The notes below the pieces were generated by a model. That model was not told where the DNA came from and made no database searches. It saw nothing but the letters and a program-made list of their open reading frames with translations. This document shows, in pieces, positions 50,644 to 64,000 of a stretch of 64,000 nt of DNA; position 1 is the stretch's first letter, and each line of letters opens with the position of its first letter. The stretch comes from Neoroseomonas terrae (GTDB taxonomy: Bacteria > Pseudomonadota > Alphaproteobacteria > Acetobacterales > Acetobacteraceae), in assembly GCF_018129025.1 (NCBI RefSeq), contig NZ_JAAEDI010000016.1:62001-126000 (forward strand). The letters run 5' to 3'. The position numbers were made by a program, and so were the translations under genes.

Positions 50644-50693
50644 TGACTACAAACTAGTTGACGGCCGGCGTCGAATCTAGCAGATTGTAGTCA
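50644..50693. promoter_or_regulatory. Inverted-repeat operator in a divergent promoter
   Basis: Perfect 9-bp arms TGACTACAA (50644-50652) and TTGTAGTCA (50685-50693), each with a nearby CTAG. It lies 11 bp upstream of the RHH gene and 85 bp before the plus-strand gene at 50778. Probably the RHH binding site; promoters themselves are not clear. Confidence 0.6.
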
Positions 50694-50777
50694 CATTCGC
50701 TACGGCGAGTTCGGCCGGACTGTGTGCTGGAACACACAACCCGGCCTGACCAAACCGCGATCCGGGAGACCGCGACT

Positions 50778-51044
50778 ATGGCTGAGCCTAACACTATCAC
50801 TCTCACCGGCGGCACGCGCCTGGATCTTCTCGGTCCGATCGAGGGGCCGGTGAACGAGTTGCGCACCCGCCTCGAGTTCCTCACGGAGTTCTTCGCGCAG
50901 AAAGACGCTGCGGCGACGATGGGTAGCGGAATGCTCTACCTCCAGCTCGCCGATTGCCTGGACGAGGCGCACGCCGCCTGCGTGGCCTGGGAAGCAGCGT
51001 GGGTGGCGACGGGCGGCTTGCCAGACGGCGGGGTGCCGGCATGA
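50778..51044 (+). CDS. Small protein of unknown function (88 aa)
   Basis: Starts MAEPNTITLTGGTRLDLLGP and continues with helical RTRLEFLTEFFAQKDAAATM and LADCLDEAHAACVAWEAAWV. GGGAG precedes the ATG. Its stop overlaps the next gene by ATGA. First gene of a plus-strand run (50778-51330) closed by the terminator at 51337. Confidence 0.6.
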   Translation: MAEPNTITLTGGTRLDLLGPIEGPVNELRTRLEFLTEFFAQKDAAATMGSGMLYLQLADCLDEAHAACVAWEAAWVATGGLPDGGVPA

Positions 51045-51262
51045 CCCGCCCCCGCTTCCACCTGTCCCGCCGTCGCCGCCAGCGCATCGAGGCCCTGGTC
51101 GCGCATCTGGTGGACCTGCTCGACGCCGTGGACGGCGACCCGGACATGGAGCCGGAGACGGACGAGGACGACGGGGAGGAGGCAAGTCTGCAGCCGGTCC
51201 CGCGCCGGGTCCGGTGCTTCCGCCGCATCCGTCACGTCACCCTCGCGGATTACGCCCGGTGA
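51041..51262 (+). CDS. Small Arg-rich / acidic protein (73 aa)
   Basis: Starts MTRPRFHLSRRRRQRIEALV, has an acidic centre (DPDMEPETDEDDGEEA) and a basic end. Coupled by ATGA to the gene before it and by a GTGA overlap to a possible 23-codon ORF after it. Unknown function. Confidence 0.5.
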   Translation: MTRPRFHLSRRRRQRIEALVAHLVDLLDAVDGDPDMEPETDEDDGEEASLQPVPRRVRCFRRIRHVTLADYAR

Positions 51263-51330
51263 CCCGCCCCTTCCGCTGGCCGGAGCGTCCCAAGCCCGGC
51301 GACAAGCCCGAACCGCCGCCGCAGTGGTGA
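51259..51330 (+). CDS. Possible Pro-rich micro-ORF (23 aa)
   Basis: GTG overlaps the previous stop (GTGA). Starts VTRPFRWPERPKPGDK and ends PEPPPQW immediately before a terminator. The overlap and the resemblance of its first residues to the upstream protein (MTRP) favour translation, but the evidence is thin. Confidence 0.35.
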   Translation: MTRPFRWPERPKPGDKPEPPPQW

Positions 51331-51336
51331 AAAGGG

Positions 51337-51360
51337 GGGCCGGGGAGACCCGGCCCTTTT
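51337..51360 (+). terminator. Rho-independent terminator
   Basis: Perfect eight-base stem GGGCCGGG/CCCGGCCC with GAGA loop and TTTT, starting six bases after the micro-ORF stop. Closes the 50778-51330 run. Confidence 0.85.
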
Positions 51361-51420
51361 CGCGCTCGCTTGCACAATAGTCGTTTACACGAATCGTAAG
51401 CGTTTGCTAAACGCGAAGGC

Positions 51421-52020
51421 ATGAGCAAAACACTCCCCTGGGCCGAGCCCACGTTCACCTTCGCTGAAGTGCTGACTGTGGTCGGTACGGAGAGCGCTTG
51501 GCTGCGCACCCTCCTGCAGAGGGACAAGGACGGCCGGCTCGGGACGAAGCATCGCACCGGCCGCCTTCTGTTCGCTCTCAAGGACGTCGTCGGTATCAAT
51601 GTTCTGTGGCAGCTGAACACCACCCTGCGCATGGCGCCCGCTGCGGCGTGGGAAGTGGTCGAGTCCGTCTATTGGGTCATCGGCAACGCGAAGAAGGCCG
51701 ACGGCACCAAAGACCGCACACATGCAGATGTGCGCATCGCTTTCGATAGCGACGGCGGCGTACTGGTCTGGACTGTCCGTGACGATGGCCGTGTCATCAC
51801 TTGGAACGACAACGCGACGGAGAAGATGTCCATCACGGTCGCCGCTGAACGCGGGCCGCGGATCGTCTTTCCTATGTCGGCAATCATGGCGCCATTCCAC
51901 AGGGCGGTACAGTTGTGGGCAAACTGGCCGGAGGCCGGCGCGGAGGCTGACGAGGAGCCCAGCGGAGGCGAGAAGTCCCCCGATGACGACGGCGTGCCGG
52001 CCACGGCGAAGGCCAACTGA
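51421..52020 (+). CDS. Phage-type protein with possible MerR-like HTH (199 aa)
   Basis: Starts MSKTLPWAEPTFTFAEVLTV. An N-terminal helix-turn-helix-like block (VVGTESAWLRTLLQRD followed by GRLLFALKDVVGINVLWQL) resembles MerR/phage regulator heads. The rest (RVITWNDNATEKMSITVAAE, and an acidic Ser/Pro tail) is unassigned. The palindrome GCGTTTGCTAAACGC lies about 10 bp upstream and could be an operator. No firm function. Confidence 0.5.
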   Translation: MSKTLPWAEPTFTFAEVLTVVGTESAWLRTLLQRDKDGRLGTKHRTGRLLFALKDVVGINVLWQLNTTLRMAPAAAWEVVESVYWVIGNAKKADGTKDRTHADVRIAFDSDGGVLVWTVRDDGRVITWNDNATEKMSITVAAERGPRIVFPMSAIMAPFHRAVQLWANWPEAGAEADEEPSGGEKSPDDDGVPATAKAN

Positions 52021-52032
52021 TAACCGCGCCCC

Positions 52033-52320
52033 GTGACCGCACCCGCCACCCCGCGCGCGCCTGCCACCCCTGCCGTGCCCCGTGGCGCGCCGGTGCCGGC
52101 TGCGCTGGGCTTCTCGGCACGCCTGAGCCCGCCTGACGCCTCGCGCTACCTCGCCGCCGTGTGGGCCATCCGGCGCACGCCGAAGACGCTGGCGAAGATG
52201 CGGTGCGTCTCCGTCGGCGGTGGGCCGGCGTTCCAGAAGTGCGGGCGCGATGTGATCTATCAGCGCACCGCGCTGGATGCTTGGGCGAATGAGATGACGC
52301 GGGAGGGCGGCGATGGGTGA
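52033..52320 (+). CDS. AlpA/excisionase-like HTH protein (95 aa)
   Basis: GTG start. A Pro/Ala-rich N-terminus leads to a short HTH domain: LSPPDASRYLAAVWAIRRTP, then KMRCVSVGGGPAFQKCGRDV and IYQRTALDAWANE. This is the excisionase/AlpA pattern (layer, specificity strand, 'LDAW' end). Its stop lies inside the next gene's first codons. Probably regulates or directs excision. Confidence 0.65.
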   Translation: MTAPATPRAPATPAVPRGAPVPAALGFSARLSPPDASRYLAAVWAIRRTPKTLAKMRCVSVGGGPAFQKCGRDVIYQRTALDAWANEMTREGGDG

Positions 52321-52560
52321 TCGCTCCGTCCGGACCCGCTGGGGGCGCGGCCTGCGCCGCGAGGATGCAGCCGAGTACCTCGGGCTGTCCGGCTCCATGC
52401 TCGACAAGGCGCGCAAGGAAGATCCGACCTTCCCGAAGCCGGTCCCCCTGGTGGGTAGTGTTGAGGCCTGGGACCGCGAGGCCTTGGACCGCTGGTTCGA
52501 GGACCGGAAAGCTACCGCAGAAATGCGGGAGGTTCCTGCGTCCGTATCCTGGGTAGCGCC

Positions 52561-52564
<4 letters not shown>
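52313..52564 (+). CDS. Second AlpA/excisionase-like HTH protein (83 aa)
   Basis: Starts MGDRSVRTRWGRGLRREDAA, then EYLGLSGSMLDKARKEDPTF, PKPVPLVGSVEAWDREALDR. Typical AlpA-like winged HTH with the 'W-x-x-x-x-LDRW' end. GGGAGGGCGGCG precedes the ATG. Overlaps both neighbours (starts before the previous stop, ends 4 bp into the integrase gene), so the two HTH proteins and integrase are coupled. Confidence 0.7.
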
Positions 52565-53793
<1,229 letters not shown>

Positions 53794-53973
53794 AAGGAGG
53801 CCGGCGCCTTGCGGCGAGGGCCGGGGAATTACCCGCGGTCCGGCGGGCCGTCAAGCGTCCCCGATCGGAATTGCGCCAGCTTTCGTGACCGTTCCGCGGC
53901 CGCTGCGCCGCCGGCTTGGTTCCCCCGTCCCTGCCCCATATGAGGGCGACACAGGCGGGCGAGGGGTAGGGTG

Positions 53974-54915
53974 ATGATGCGGCAGGTGGCGACGGTGTTC
54001 GGCGGCGCTGGGTTCATCGGCCGGCACGTGGTGCAGCGCCTCGCGCGGCAGGGCCATGTCGTCCGCATTGCCGGGCGCGATACGGAACGGGCACACCGCC
54101 TGCGCACACAGGGGGACGTCGCGCAGGTGGTGCCGGTCTCCGCCTCGGTGACGGATGAGGGATCGGTGGCGCGCGCCGTGGCGGGGGCGTCGATCGTGGT
54201 GAACCTCGTGGGCATCCTGTTCGAACGGCGGCCGGGCGACTTCGGGCGTATCCAGGCGGAGGGCGCCGGCCGCATCGCGCGGCTCGCAGCCGCGGCGGGC
54301 GTGTCGCGCCTGGTGCATGTCTCGGCGATCGGCGCGGACCCGGCAGCAGAGAGCCGGTACGCGCGCAGCAAGGGGGAGGGCGAGGCAGCGGTGCTCGCCG
54401 CCTTCCCTGGCGCGACGATCTTGCGGCCCTCACTGGTGTTCGGGCCGGACGACCAGTTCTTCAACCGCTTCGGCGCGCTGGCGGCGGCACTGCCGTTCAT
54501 GCCCGTGGTGGAGGGCGGGACTCGCTTCCAGCCCGTCCATGTCGGCGACGTGGCGGACGCGGTGATGGCGGCGATCGAGCGGGACGATACGGCCGGCCGG
54601 ATCTTCGAACTCGGCGGGCCCCGCGTGATGACGATGCGGGAGGTGCTGGAATTCGTGCTCGAGCATACGCATCGCCGCCGGCGGCTGGTGGCGCTGCCCG
54701 AATGGCTCGTGTCGCTGCAGGCGCGGCTCGGGGAATGGCTGCCGACCCCGCCGCTGACGCGCGACCAGCTGATCATGCTGCGGCGGGACAATGTGGTGAC
54801 GGCGGCGGATGACCTCGGCGCACTCGGGATCCAGCCCAAGGCTGTGGAGGCCGTGGTGCCGGCCTATCTGGCGCGATTCCGGCGCGGCGGGGTGCGCCAG
54901 GCGGTGCCGCTGTGA
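53974..54915 (+). CDS. NDUFA9-like NAD(P)-binding protein (atypical SDR)
   Basis: This 313-residue protein has an N-terminal Rossmann fold: VATVFGGAGFIGRHVVQRLA near residues 5-24, then VVNLVGILFERRPGDFGRIQ near 75-94, and YARSKGEGEAAVLAAFPGAT near 118-137, with no Tyr-X3-Lys in the usual spacing. It matches the complex I NDUFA9 subunit family in alphaproteobacteria, thought to help complex I assembly or quinone synthesis. GTG at 53971 and a second ATG at 53977 are alternative starts. Confidence 0.85.
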   Translation: MMRQVATVFGGAGFIGRHVVQRLARQGHVVRIAGRDTERAHRLRTQGDVAQVVPVSASVTDEGSVARAVAGASIVVNLVGILFERRPGDFGRIQAEGAGRIARLAAAAGVSRLVHVSAIGADPAAESRYARSKGEGEAAVLAAFPGATILRPSLVFGPDDQFFNRFGALAAALPFMPVVEGGTRFQPVHVGDVADAVMAAIERDDTAGRIFELGGPRVMTMREVLEFVLEHTHRRRRLVALPEWLVSLQARLGEWLPTPPLTRDQLIMLRRDNVVTAADDLGALGIQPKAVEAVVPAYLARFRRGGVRQAVPL

Positions 54916-54930
54916 AGGTAAGGCCGATTC

Positions 54931-55003
54931 GGACATAAAATCCGATATTGCGAGCCTCTCGCAATCAGCTGTGCGGCATTTCGGAGAAAATTAGGACATA
55001 AAA
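54931..55003 (+). promoter_or_regulatory. Direct repeats GGACATAAAA upstream of gltD
   Basis: Two identical 10-bp copies (54931-54940 and 54994-55003), 63 bp apart, in an AT-rich 100-bp stretch inside the 248-bp gap before gltD. Spacing is six helical turns. Regulator unknown; a nitrogen-responsive site would fit the gene but is inference. Confidence 0.4.
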
Positions 55004-55163
55004 GCTGCCTTATCGGCTCGGAAAGGACTCGCGTCGGCTCTATTCATGCCGTATGTGACCGAAGCCGGCGCCCTTGCATTGGGTTAATGCCCCACGCGCG
55101 CCGGCTCGTTCGGGTGGTCCCTGAACGCGACCTAGCAATACCGATGCCGCCGCGGGGGTTCGC

Positions 55164-56603
55164 ATGGCCGAGAAAATGCTCCAGTTCGTGCGCCTGCAGC
55201 AGCGGCAGCCCGACAAGCGCGATGCCGGGGAGCGCCGTGCCGACTGGGAAGAGGTGTACCGCCCCTTTGCGCAGGAAGCCGCCGCGACCCAGGCCTCGCG
55301 CTGCTCGCAATGCGGCGTGCCGTTCTGCCAGGTGCATTGCCCGCTGAACAACAATATCCCGGACTGGCTGAAGCTGACGGCCGAGGGCCGTCTGGAAGAG
55401 GCCTACGAGATCGCCGCCGCGACCAACACCTTTCCCGAGATTTGCGGCCGCGTCTGCCCGCAGGACCGGCTCTGCGAAGGCAATTGCGTCATCGAGAAGG
55501 GCTTCGATTCCGTCACCATCGGCGCGGTCGAGAAGTACATCACCGACACCGCCTGGGAACGCGGCTGGGTCAAGCCGCCGAAGCCGGCGATGGAACGTGG
55601 CCAGTCGGTCGGCATCATCGGCGCGGGCCCCGCCGGCATGGCGGCGGCCGAGCGGCTGCGCGTCATGGGGTACCAGGTCACGGTCTATGACCGGCATGAC
55701 CGCGCCGGCGGGCTGATGATCTACGGCATCCCGAACTTCAAGCTGGAGAAGGACGTCGTGCTCCGCCGCCAAAAGCAGTACGAGGATGGCGGCATCGAGT
55801 TCAGCCTGAATGTCGCGGTGGGCCGCGATGTCACGCTTGGCGAGCTGCGCAACAAGCATGATGCGGTGCTGGTCGCGACCGGCGTCTACAAGGCGCGCGA
55901 CATCGCCAATCCCGGCGCGGAGCTGCCGGGTGTGGTCGCCGCGCTGGACTATCTGATCGCCGCGAACCGCAAGGGCCTGGGCGATGCCGTGCCCGAGTTC
56001 GAGGGCGGCGCGCTGAATGCCGAGGGCCGGCATGTCGTGGTCGTCGGCGGCGGCGACACCGCGATGGATTGCGTGCGCACCGCGGTGCGGCAAGGTGCGG
56101 CTTCCGTCACCTGCCTCTATCGCCGCGACAAGGCGAACATGCCGGGCTCGATGCGCGAGGTGAAGAACGCCGAGGAAGAGGGCGTGATCTTCGAATGGCT
56201 GGCGGCGCCCGAGGCGTTTCTCGGCGGGACGGCCGTGGAGGCGGTGCGCGCGCAGCGCATGCATCTCGGCCTGCCGGACGCGACCGGCCGCCAGCAGGTG
56301 GAGCCGATCGCGGGTGCGCTGTTCGACCTGAAGGCGGACCTCGTCATCAAGGCGCTCGGCTTCGATCCCGAGGATCTGCCGGCCGCCTTCGGTGAGCCCG
56401 AGCTCGGCGTGACGCGCTGGGGCACGCTGAAGGTGGATCACCGCACGATGATGACGGCGCTGCCCGGCGTGTTTGCCGCCGGCGACATCGTGCGCGGCGC
56501 CTCGCTGGTCGTCTGGGGCATCCGCGACGGGCGCGACGCCGCCGACCAGATCCATGCCTACATCCAGGCGCGGGCCGAGTGCCCGGCCATCGCGGCGGAG
56601 TGA
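55164..56603 (+). CDS. gltD: Glutamate synthase small subunit
   Basis: This 479-residue FAD protein has an N-terminal cysteine-rich segment SRCSQCGVPFCQVHCPLNNN near residues 46-65 for iron-sulfur clusters, with a second cysteine group (ICGRVCPQDRLCEGNC) near 93-108. The FAD-binding GIIGAGPAGMAAAERLR lies near 151, the NADPH-binding VVVVGGGDTAMDCVRT near 292, and the terminal FAD-contact GVFAAGDIVRGASLVVW near 433. It passes NADPH electrons to GltB to make glutamate from glutamine and 2-oxoglutarate. gltB starts 8 bp downstream. Confidence 0.95.
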   Translation: MAEKMLQFVRLQQRQPDKRDAGERRADWEEVYRPFAQEAAATQASRCSQCGVPFCQVHCPLNNNIPDWLKLTAEGRLEEAYEIAAATNTFPEICGRVCPQDRLCEGNCVIEKGFDSVTIGAVEKYITDTAWERGWVKPPKPAMERGQSVGIIGAGPAGMAAAERLRVMGYQVTVYDRHDRAGGLMIYGIPNFKLEKDVVLRRQKQYEDGGIEFSLNVAVGRDVTLGELRNKHDAVLVATGVYKARDIANPGAELPGVVAALDYLIAANRKGLGDAVPEFEGGALNAEGRHVVVVGGGDTAMDCVRTAVRQGAASVTCLYRRDKANMPGSMREVKNAEEEGVIFEWLAAPEAFLGGTAVEAVRAQRMHLGLPDATGRQQVEPIAGALFDLKADLVIKALGFDPEDLPAAFGEPELGVTRWGTLKVDHRTMMTALPGVFAAGDIVRGASLVVWGIRDGRDAADQIHAYIQARAECPAIAAE

Positions 56604-56611
56604 CAGCCACC

Positions 56612-61150
<4,539 letters not shown>

Positions 61151-61154
61151 CCTG

Positions 61155-61192
61155 GCACACCGCCCACTGAAGCGATTCAGCGGGCGGTGTGC
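61155..61192 (+). terminator. Large stem after gltB
   Basis: Arms GCACACCGCCC and GGGCGGTGTGC enclose a nested CTGAA-GCGA-TTCAG stem, beginning five bases after the stop. No T-run follows, so rho-independent termination is not certain; a 3'-end protecting structure is also possible. Confidence 0.65.
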
Positions 61193-61276
61193 TGCCATCT
61201 TCCGTTCCCATGACGACGGGGTAATCTACACCCGTGCGATGCGCGTCCGGCGCGTCGCGAGAAGGGGAGCAGAGTC

Positions 61277-61786
61277 GTGCGCCGTCTTGCCCTGGCCCTG
61301 GTGGCCACCCTTGCCATGGCAGCGCCCGCGGCGGCGCAGCAGGTCCGCAACCTCGCGTCAAACAATGGCTGGGTCGCCTATACGGCCCAGAGCAATGCCG
61401 GACCGCTTTGCGGGATGGGCACCGAGGCCAACTCCGTCGGCCGCTTCTTCTGGATCAAGGTCGAGCGCCTACGGGGCAACCTGCACGGCTTCATCCAGGT
61501 AGGCGACCGGAGCTGGAACGTGCGCCAGGAGGCGCAGGGCCGCATCGTCGTCGGCATCGACCGCCAGCGCGCCGAGCTGAACTACACCGGCACCTCGCGG
61601 CCCGACATGGTTGAGGCATCCTATCGTGGCGCCTTCGAGAACTTCCTCAACTTCGTGCGCGCCTTCGCGCTCGGCAACCGCATGCAGGTATCCTTCCCGG
61701 GCGAGGACGTCTCGCCCTGGGGCGCCAATCTGCGCGGGACGCGCGCGGTGACCGAAGCCTTCCTCAACTGCGCGCGTCGGATGTGA
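61277..61786 (+). CDS. Secreted protein of unknown function
   Basis: This 169-residue protein starts with GTG after GGGAG. A signal peptide (RRLALALVATLAMAAPAAAQ) is followed by an alpha/beta globular part (GWVAYTAQSNAGPLCGMGTE near residues 31-50, FIQVGDRSWNVRQE near 72, AFLNCARRM at the end). Two cysteines (near 45 and 165) could form a disulfide. Not recognised; probably periplasmic. Confidence 0.65.
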   Translation: MRRLALALVATLAMAAPAAAQQVRNLASNNGWVAYTAQSNAGPLCGMGTEANSVGRFFWIKVERLRGNLHGFIQVGDRSWNVRQEAQGRIVVGIDRQRAELNYTGTSRPDMVEASYRGAFENFLNFVRAFALGNRMQVSFPGEDVSPWGANLRGTRAVTEAFLNCARRM

Positions 61787-61834
61787 CGCGACGGCTTTGC
61801 GCCGGCGCTGGGGGGGTGGCATAAGCAGCCCATC

Positions 61835-62503
61835 GTGAGGCTGCTTTTCCACCTTCCCCTCTCCCCCTTCTCCCGTAAGGTGCGCCTCGCGTTGGCCGAG
61901 AAGCGCATCCCGTTCGACATGCGCATCGAGCGCGTCTGGGAACGGCGAGAGGATTATCTGTCGATGAATCCTGCCTGCACCGTGCCGGTGCTGCAGGAGG
62001 ACAACGGCCTGACGATCGCCGATTCCACCGCGATCTGCGAGTACCTCGACGAAGCCTATCCGGACATGCCGCTGCTGGGCCGTACCCTGGCCGAGCGTGT
62101 GGAAGTGCGCCGCCTGGTCGCGTGGTTCGACGGCAAGTTCCATGCCGAGGTCGGCATGAACCTGCTGTACGAGAAGCAGATGAAGCGGCTGATGGGGCGC
62201 GGCAACCCGGATGCGACGGCGATCCGCGCCGGCTACGCCAATCTGCGGCCGCACCTGGAATACATCGGCTGGCTGGCGGAGACGCGGCCCTGGTTGGCGG
62301 GCACCTCCCTGACGCTGGCCGACCTGGCCGCGGCGGCGCATCTCTCGGCGCTCGACTTCACCGGCGATCTCGACTGGACGCTGAATGAATCGGCGAAGGA
62401 TTGGTATGCGCGGATGAAATCCCGCCCGTCCTTCCGCCCGCTGCTGACGGACCGGGTCAGCGGCGTGACACCGCCGGCGCACTACGCGGACCTCGATTTC
62501 TGA
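61835..62503 (+). CDS. Glutathione S-transferase family protein
   Basis: This 222-residue protein has a GTG start. The thioredoxin-like N-terminal domain reads LLFHLPLSPFSRKVRLALAE near residues 3-22, where SPFSRKVR holds the catalytic Ser/Cys position (Ser here), then NPACTVPVLQEDNGLTIADS near 46-65 with the cis-Pro and glutathione-binding 'DS'. The helical C-terminal domain follows (PWLAGTSLTLADLAAAAHLS near 150-169, the N-capping box). It may conjugate or reduce using glutathione; substrate unknown. Convergent with the TPR gene. Confidence 0.85.
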   Translation: MRLLFHLPLSPFSRKVRLALAEKRIPFDMRIERVWERREDYLSMNPACTVPVLQEDNGLTIADSTAICEYLDEAYPDMPLLGRTLAERVEVRRLVAWFDGKFHAEVGMNLLYEKQMKRLMGRGNPDATAIRAGYANLRPHLEYIGWLAETRPWLAGTSLTLADLAAAAHLSALDFTGDLDWTLNESAKDWYARMKSRPSFRPLLTDRVSGVTPPAHYADLDF

Positions 62504-62624
62504 CGTTACCGAGGGCCGGCGGCTGAGGGCTTTTTTTCCGTCAGATGCCGGGCGCCTCGGCTCGCGCCGCGTGGGCGGTTTGTGTCGTGTGTGGTGCGGA
62601 CGCAGTCCGATGGTGCTGGCGGCG

Positions 62625-63440
62625 CTACCGCACCGGCCCGGCCTCGATCAGCGCCATGTTTTGCGCCGCGAGGTCCGCGGCCGCTCCATCCGGCGCCAGT
62701 TCCACCACCCGTTCCCAATCGGCGCGCGCGCCAGCCGCGTCGCCTTGCGCCTGCCGGATGATGCCGCGCTCCAGCAGCGCCTCGACATTGTCCGGTTCGA
62801 GCCGCAGCGCATGCACCACGCTCTCCGCCGCCGGGCCGAGCCGTTCCAGCCGTCGCAGCGCGGAGGCGCGGATCACCCAGGCCTCGGCGAAGGACGGTTC
62901 GGCCGCGACGACCTGGTCGAGATCGGTCAGCGCCTCCGCCGGGCGGTTCAGCGCCAGGGACGCCATGGCCCGTTCGGCCAGCAGCTCGGGATTGGCCGGC
63001 GTCAGCGCCAGGGCGAGCGACAGCGCCGCATGGGCGCGCTCCGGTCGGCCGGCGGCGATCCAGGCCTCCCCTGACTGACCGAAGACGGCAGCGCGCGCGG
63101 CGATGCCCGCGCGGCTGCGCGTCGCGATGCGCTCCAGGGCTTCAGCGGCGCGTTCCGCCTCGCCCAGCGAGAGCATGGCGAGCGCCGCGCAATGCGCCGC
63201 CGCTTCGCCGCCGCCTTCCATGGCCCAGGAATCCGCGAGGCTGCGGGCGCCCTCGGGGTCCTCGTCCAGCATCTGCAGGCAGCGCTCGTATTCCGGCGCA
63301 TCGGTCAGGCGCGGAGGGTCGGGCGGGGTGGGCAGGGCCTCGTCGATGCCGGGGCTGGCGGACAACCACCACCATGCGCCACCCCCGGCCACGATGAGCA
63401 GCATCGCGGCCCCGGTCAGCAGGAGGCGGAATGGCGTCAT
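62625..63440 (-). CDS. TPR-repeat membrane-anchored protein
   Basis: This 271-residue protein has an N-terminal span (LLLTGAAMLLIVAGGGAWWW near residues 6-25), then repeated TPR-like 34-residue units: HCAALAMLSLGEAERAAEAL near 83, AAGRPERAHAALSLALALTP near 129, ALNRPAEALTDLDQVVAAEP near 162, GPAAESVVHALRLEPDNVEA near 201. Probably a periplasm-facing scaffold. No enzymatic domain. Function unknown. Confidence 0.8.
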   Translation of the reverse strand: MTPFRLLLTGAAMLLIVAGGGAWWWLSASPGIDEALPTPPDPPRLTDAPEYERCLQMLDEDPEGARSLADSWAMEGGGEAAAHCAALAMLSLGEAERAAEALERIATRSRAGIAARAAVFGQSGEAWIAAGRPERAHAALSLALALTPANPELLAERAMASLALNRPAEALTDLDQVVAAEPSFAEAWVIRASALRRLERLGPAAESVVHALRLEPDNVEALLERGIIRQAQGDAAGARADWERVVELAPDGAAADLAAQNMALIEAGPVR

Positions 63441-63499
63441 GCCGGGCAATCTAGTGCCCGCTGCGCAGCCGTGCCAGATCACGACCGTGGGAGGTAGCC

Positions 63500-64000
63500 A
63501 TGCTTCTGGTGGTGGGACTCGGCTTTGCCGGTACGGCGGTGGCGAAGGCTGCGGCAGCGGCGGGCCTTCCGGTCGCCGGGACGGCACGGGAACCCGGCAC
63601 GGCCGCACCGGTGCCGATCATACCCTTCGCCGGCGCCGGGGAGGCGTTCCGCGCTGCGACGCATCTCCTCCTCACCGCGCCGCCGGGGGAGGTCGGCGAT
63701 CCCACGCTGCTGGCGCACCGCGCGGCGCTGGAGGCGGCGCTCTCGGCCGGCACGCTGCGCTGGGTCGGCTACGTCTCGACCACCGGTGTCTATGGCGATC
63801 GGGGCGGCGCGGAGGTGGATGAGGCGACGCCCCCCGCGCCTGGCCAACCGCGCAGCCGGCGCCGCGTGGCGGCCGAGCAGGCCTGGCGCGACGTCACGCG
63901 GGGGCGCGCGGCGCTCGACCTGATGCGTGCCGGTGGCATCTACGGACCCGGGCGCTCGGCGATCGATGATCTGCGGGCCGGCACGGCGCGGCGGATCCTC
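63500..64000 (+). CDS. NAD-dependent epimerase/dehydratase-like protein, cut by window edge
   Basis: The first 167 residues of an extended-SDR-like protein. GGGAGGTAGCC precedes the ATG; the protein begins MLLVVGLGFAGTAVAKAAAA (a Rossmann glycine motif), then HLLLTAPPGEVGDPTLL, RWVGYVSTTGVYGDRGGAEV near 90-109, and LMRAGGIYGPGRSAIDDLR near 140. The catalytic Tyr-X3-Lys is not obvious, as in YeeZ/short-form epimerases. Divergent from the TPR gene, 59 bp apart. Confidence 0.8.
   Translation, partial: MLLVVGLGFAGTAVAKAAAAAGLPVAGTAREPGTAAPVPIIPFAGAGEAFRAATHLLLTAPPGEVGDPTLLAHRAALEAALSAGTLRWVGYVSTTGVYGDRGGAEVDEATPPAPGQPRSRRRVAAEQAWRDVTRGRAALDLMRAGGIYGPGRSAIDDLRAGTARRIL

Overview
The window is high-GC (about 70% by eye) DNA. 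Most reading frames carry G or C in third positions, genes are tightly packed with many ATGA stop/start overlaps, and Shine-Dalgarno sites are AGGAGG-like. Gene content fits an alphaproteobacterium of the Acetobacteraceae / Roseomonas type: a kdsD-lptC-lptA-lptB-rpoN-hpf cluster, DUF2336, DUF1150 beside an Hsp20, long-form HPF, and gltD before gltB. The family placement is an inference from gene content, not a phylogeny.

Layout. 1-8.4 kb: uncharacterised protein (cut by the window edge), CinA-like protein, ABM-type small protein, M20 amidohydrolase, RlpA-like lipoprotein, branched-chain-type ABC substrate-binding protein, VOC protein, class II aldolase, EamA permease. 8.7-15.4 kb: lipoprotein, UPF0114 membrane protein, panC, an rlmI-DUF3293-MFS run, and a methyltransferase-sirtuin pair. 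15.9-24.6 kb: patatin, chemoreceptor, flavin monooxygenase, lipoprotein, argB, and a DUF2336-diguanylate cyclase pair. 24.8-30.1 kb: dapD-dapE for lysine/diaminopimelate, a membrane protein, and def-fmt-truA. 30.2-34.1 kb: Hsp20-DUF1150, a divergent sulfotransferase / GT61 glycosyltransferase pair, and hpf. 34.2-40.0 kb: rpoN, LPS export genes, kdsD, rnd. 40.7-41.8 kb: OmpA-type outer-membrane protein. 53.7-64 kb: tRNA-Leu, NDUFA9-like protein, gltD-gltB, a secreted protein, a GST, a TPR protein and a partial NAD-dependent epimerase-like gene.

The unusual part is an integrated element of about 11.2 kb (42.54-53.72 kb). It is bounded by a perfect 15-bp direct repeat. The right copy is the 3' end of tRNA-Leu(CAG), next to a tyrosine recombinase with two AlpA/excisionase-like proteins upstream. 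The left copy lies alone at 42539. Inside is a decayed phage genome. One 979-residue frame joins an archaeo-eukaryotic-type primase and the beginning of a VapE-like helicase to the C-terminal two thirds of a large terminase. It is followed directly by a 59-residue stub that looks like the start of a tape-measure protein. Portal, capsid and most tail genes are missing. What remains well kept is a cargo of very small genes, mostly on the minus strand and with good ribosome sites. Three of them encode look-alike 26-27 residue single-span membrane peptides; one is translationally coupled to a ribbon-helix-helix regulator downstream of an inverted-repeat operator.

A second theme is a dispersed two-hairpin element placed just after stop codons and always in the same orientation relative to the gene it follows. 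At least seven copies are recognisable, often in back-to-back pairs between convergent genes. Terminator or mRNA 3'-end protection is the natural hypothesis.
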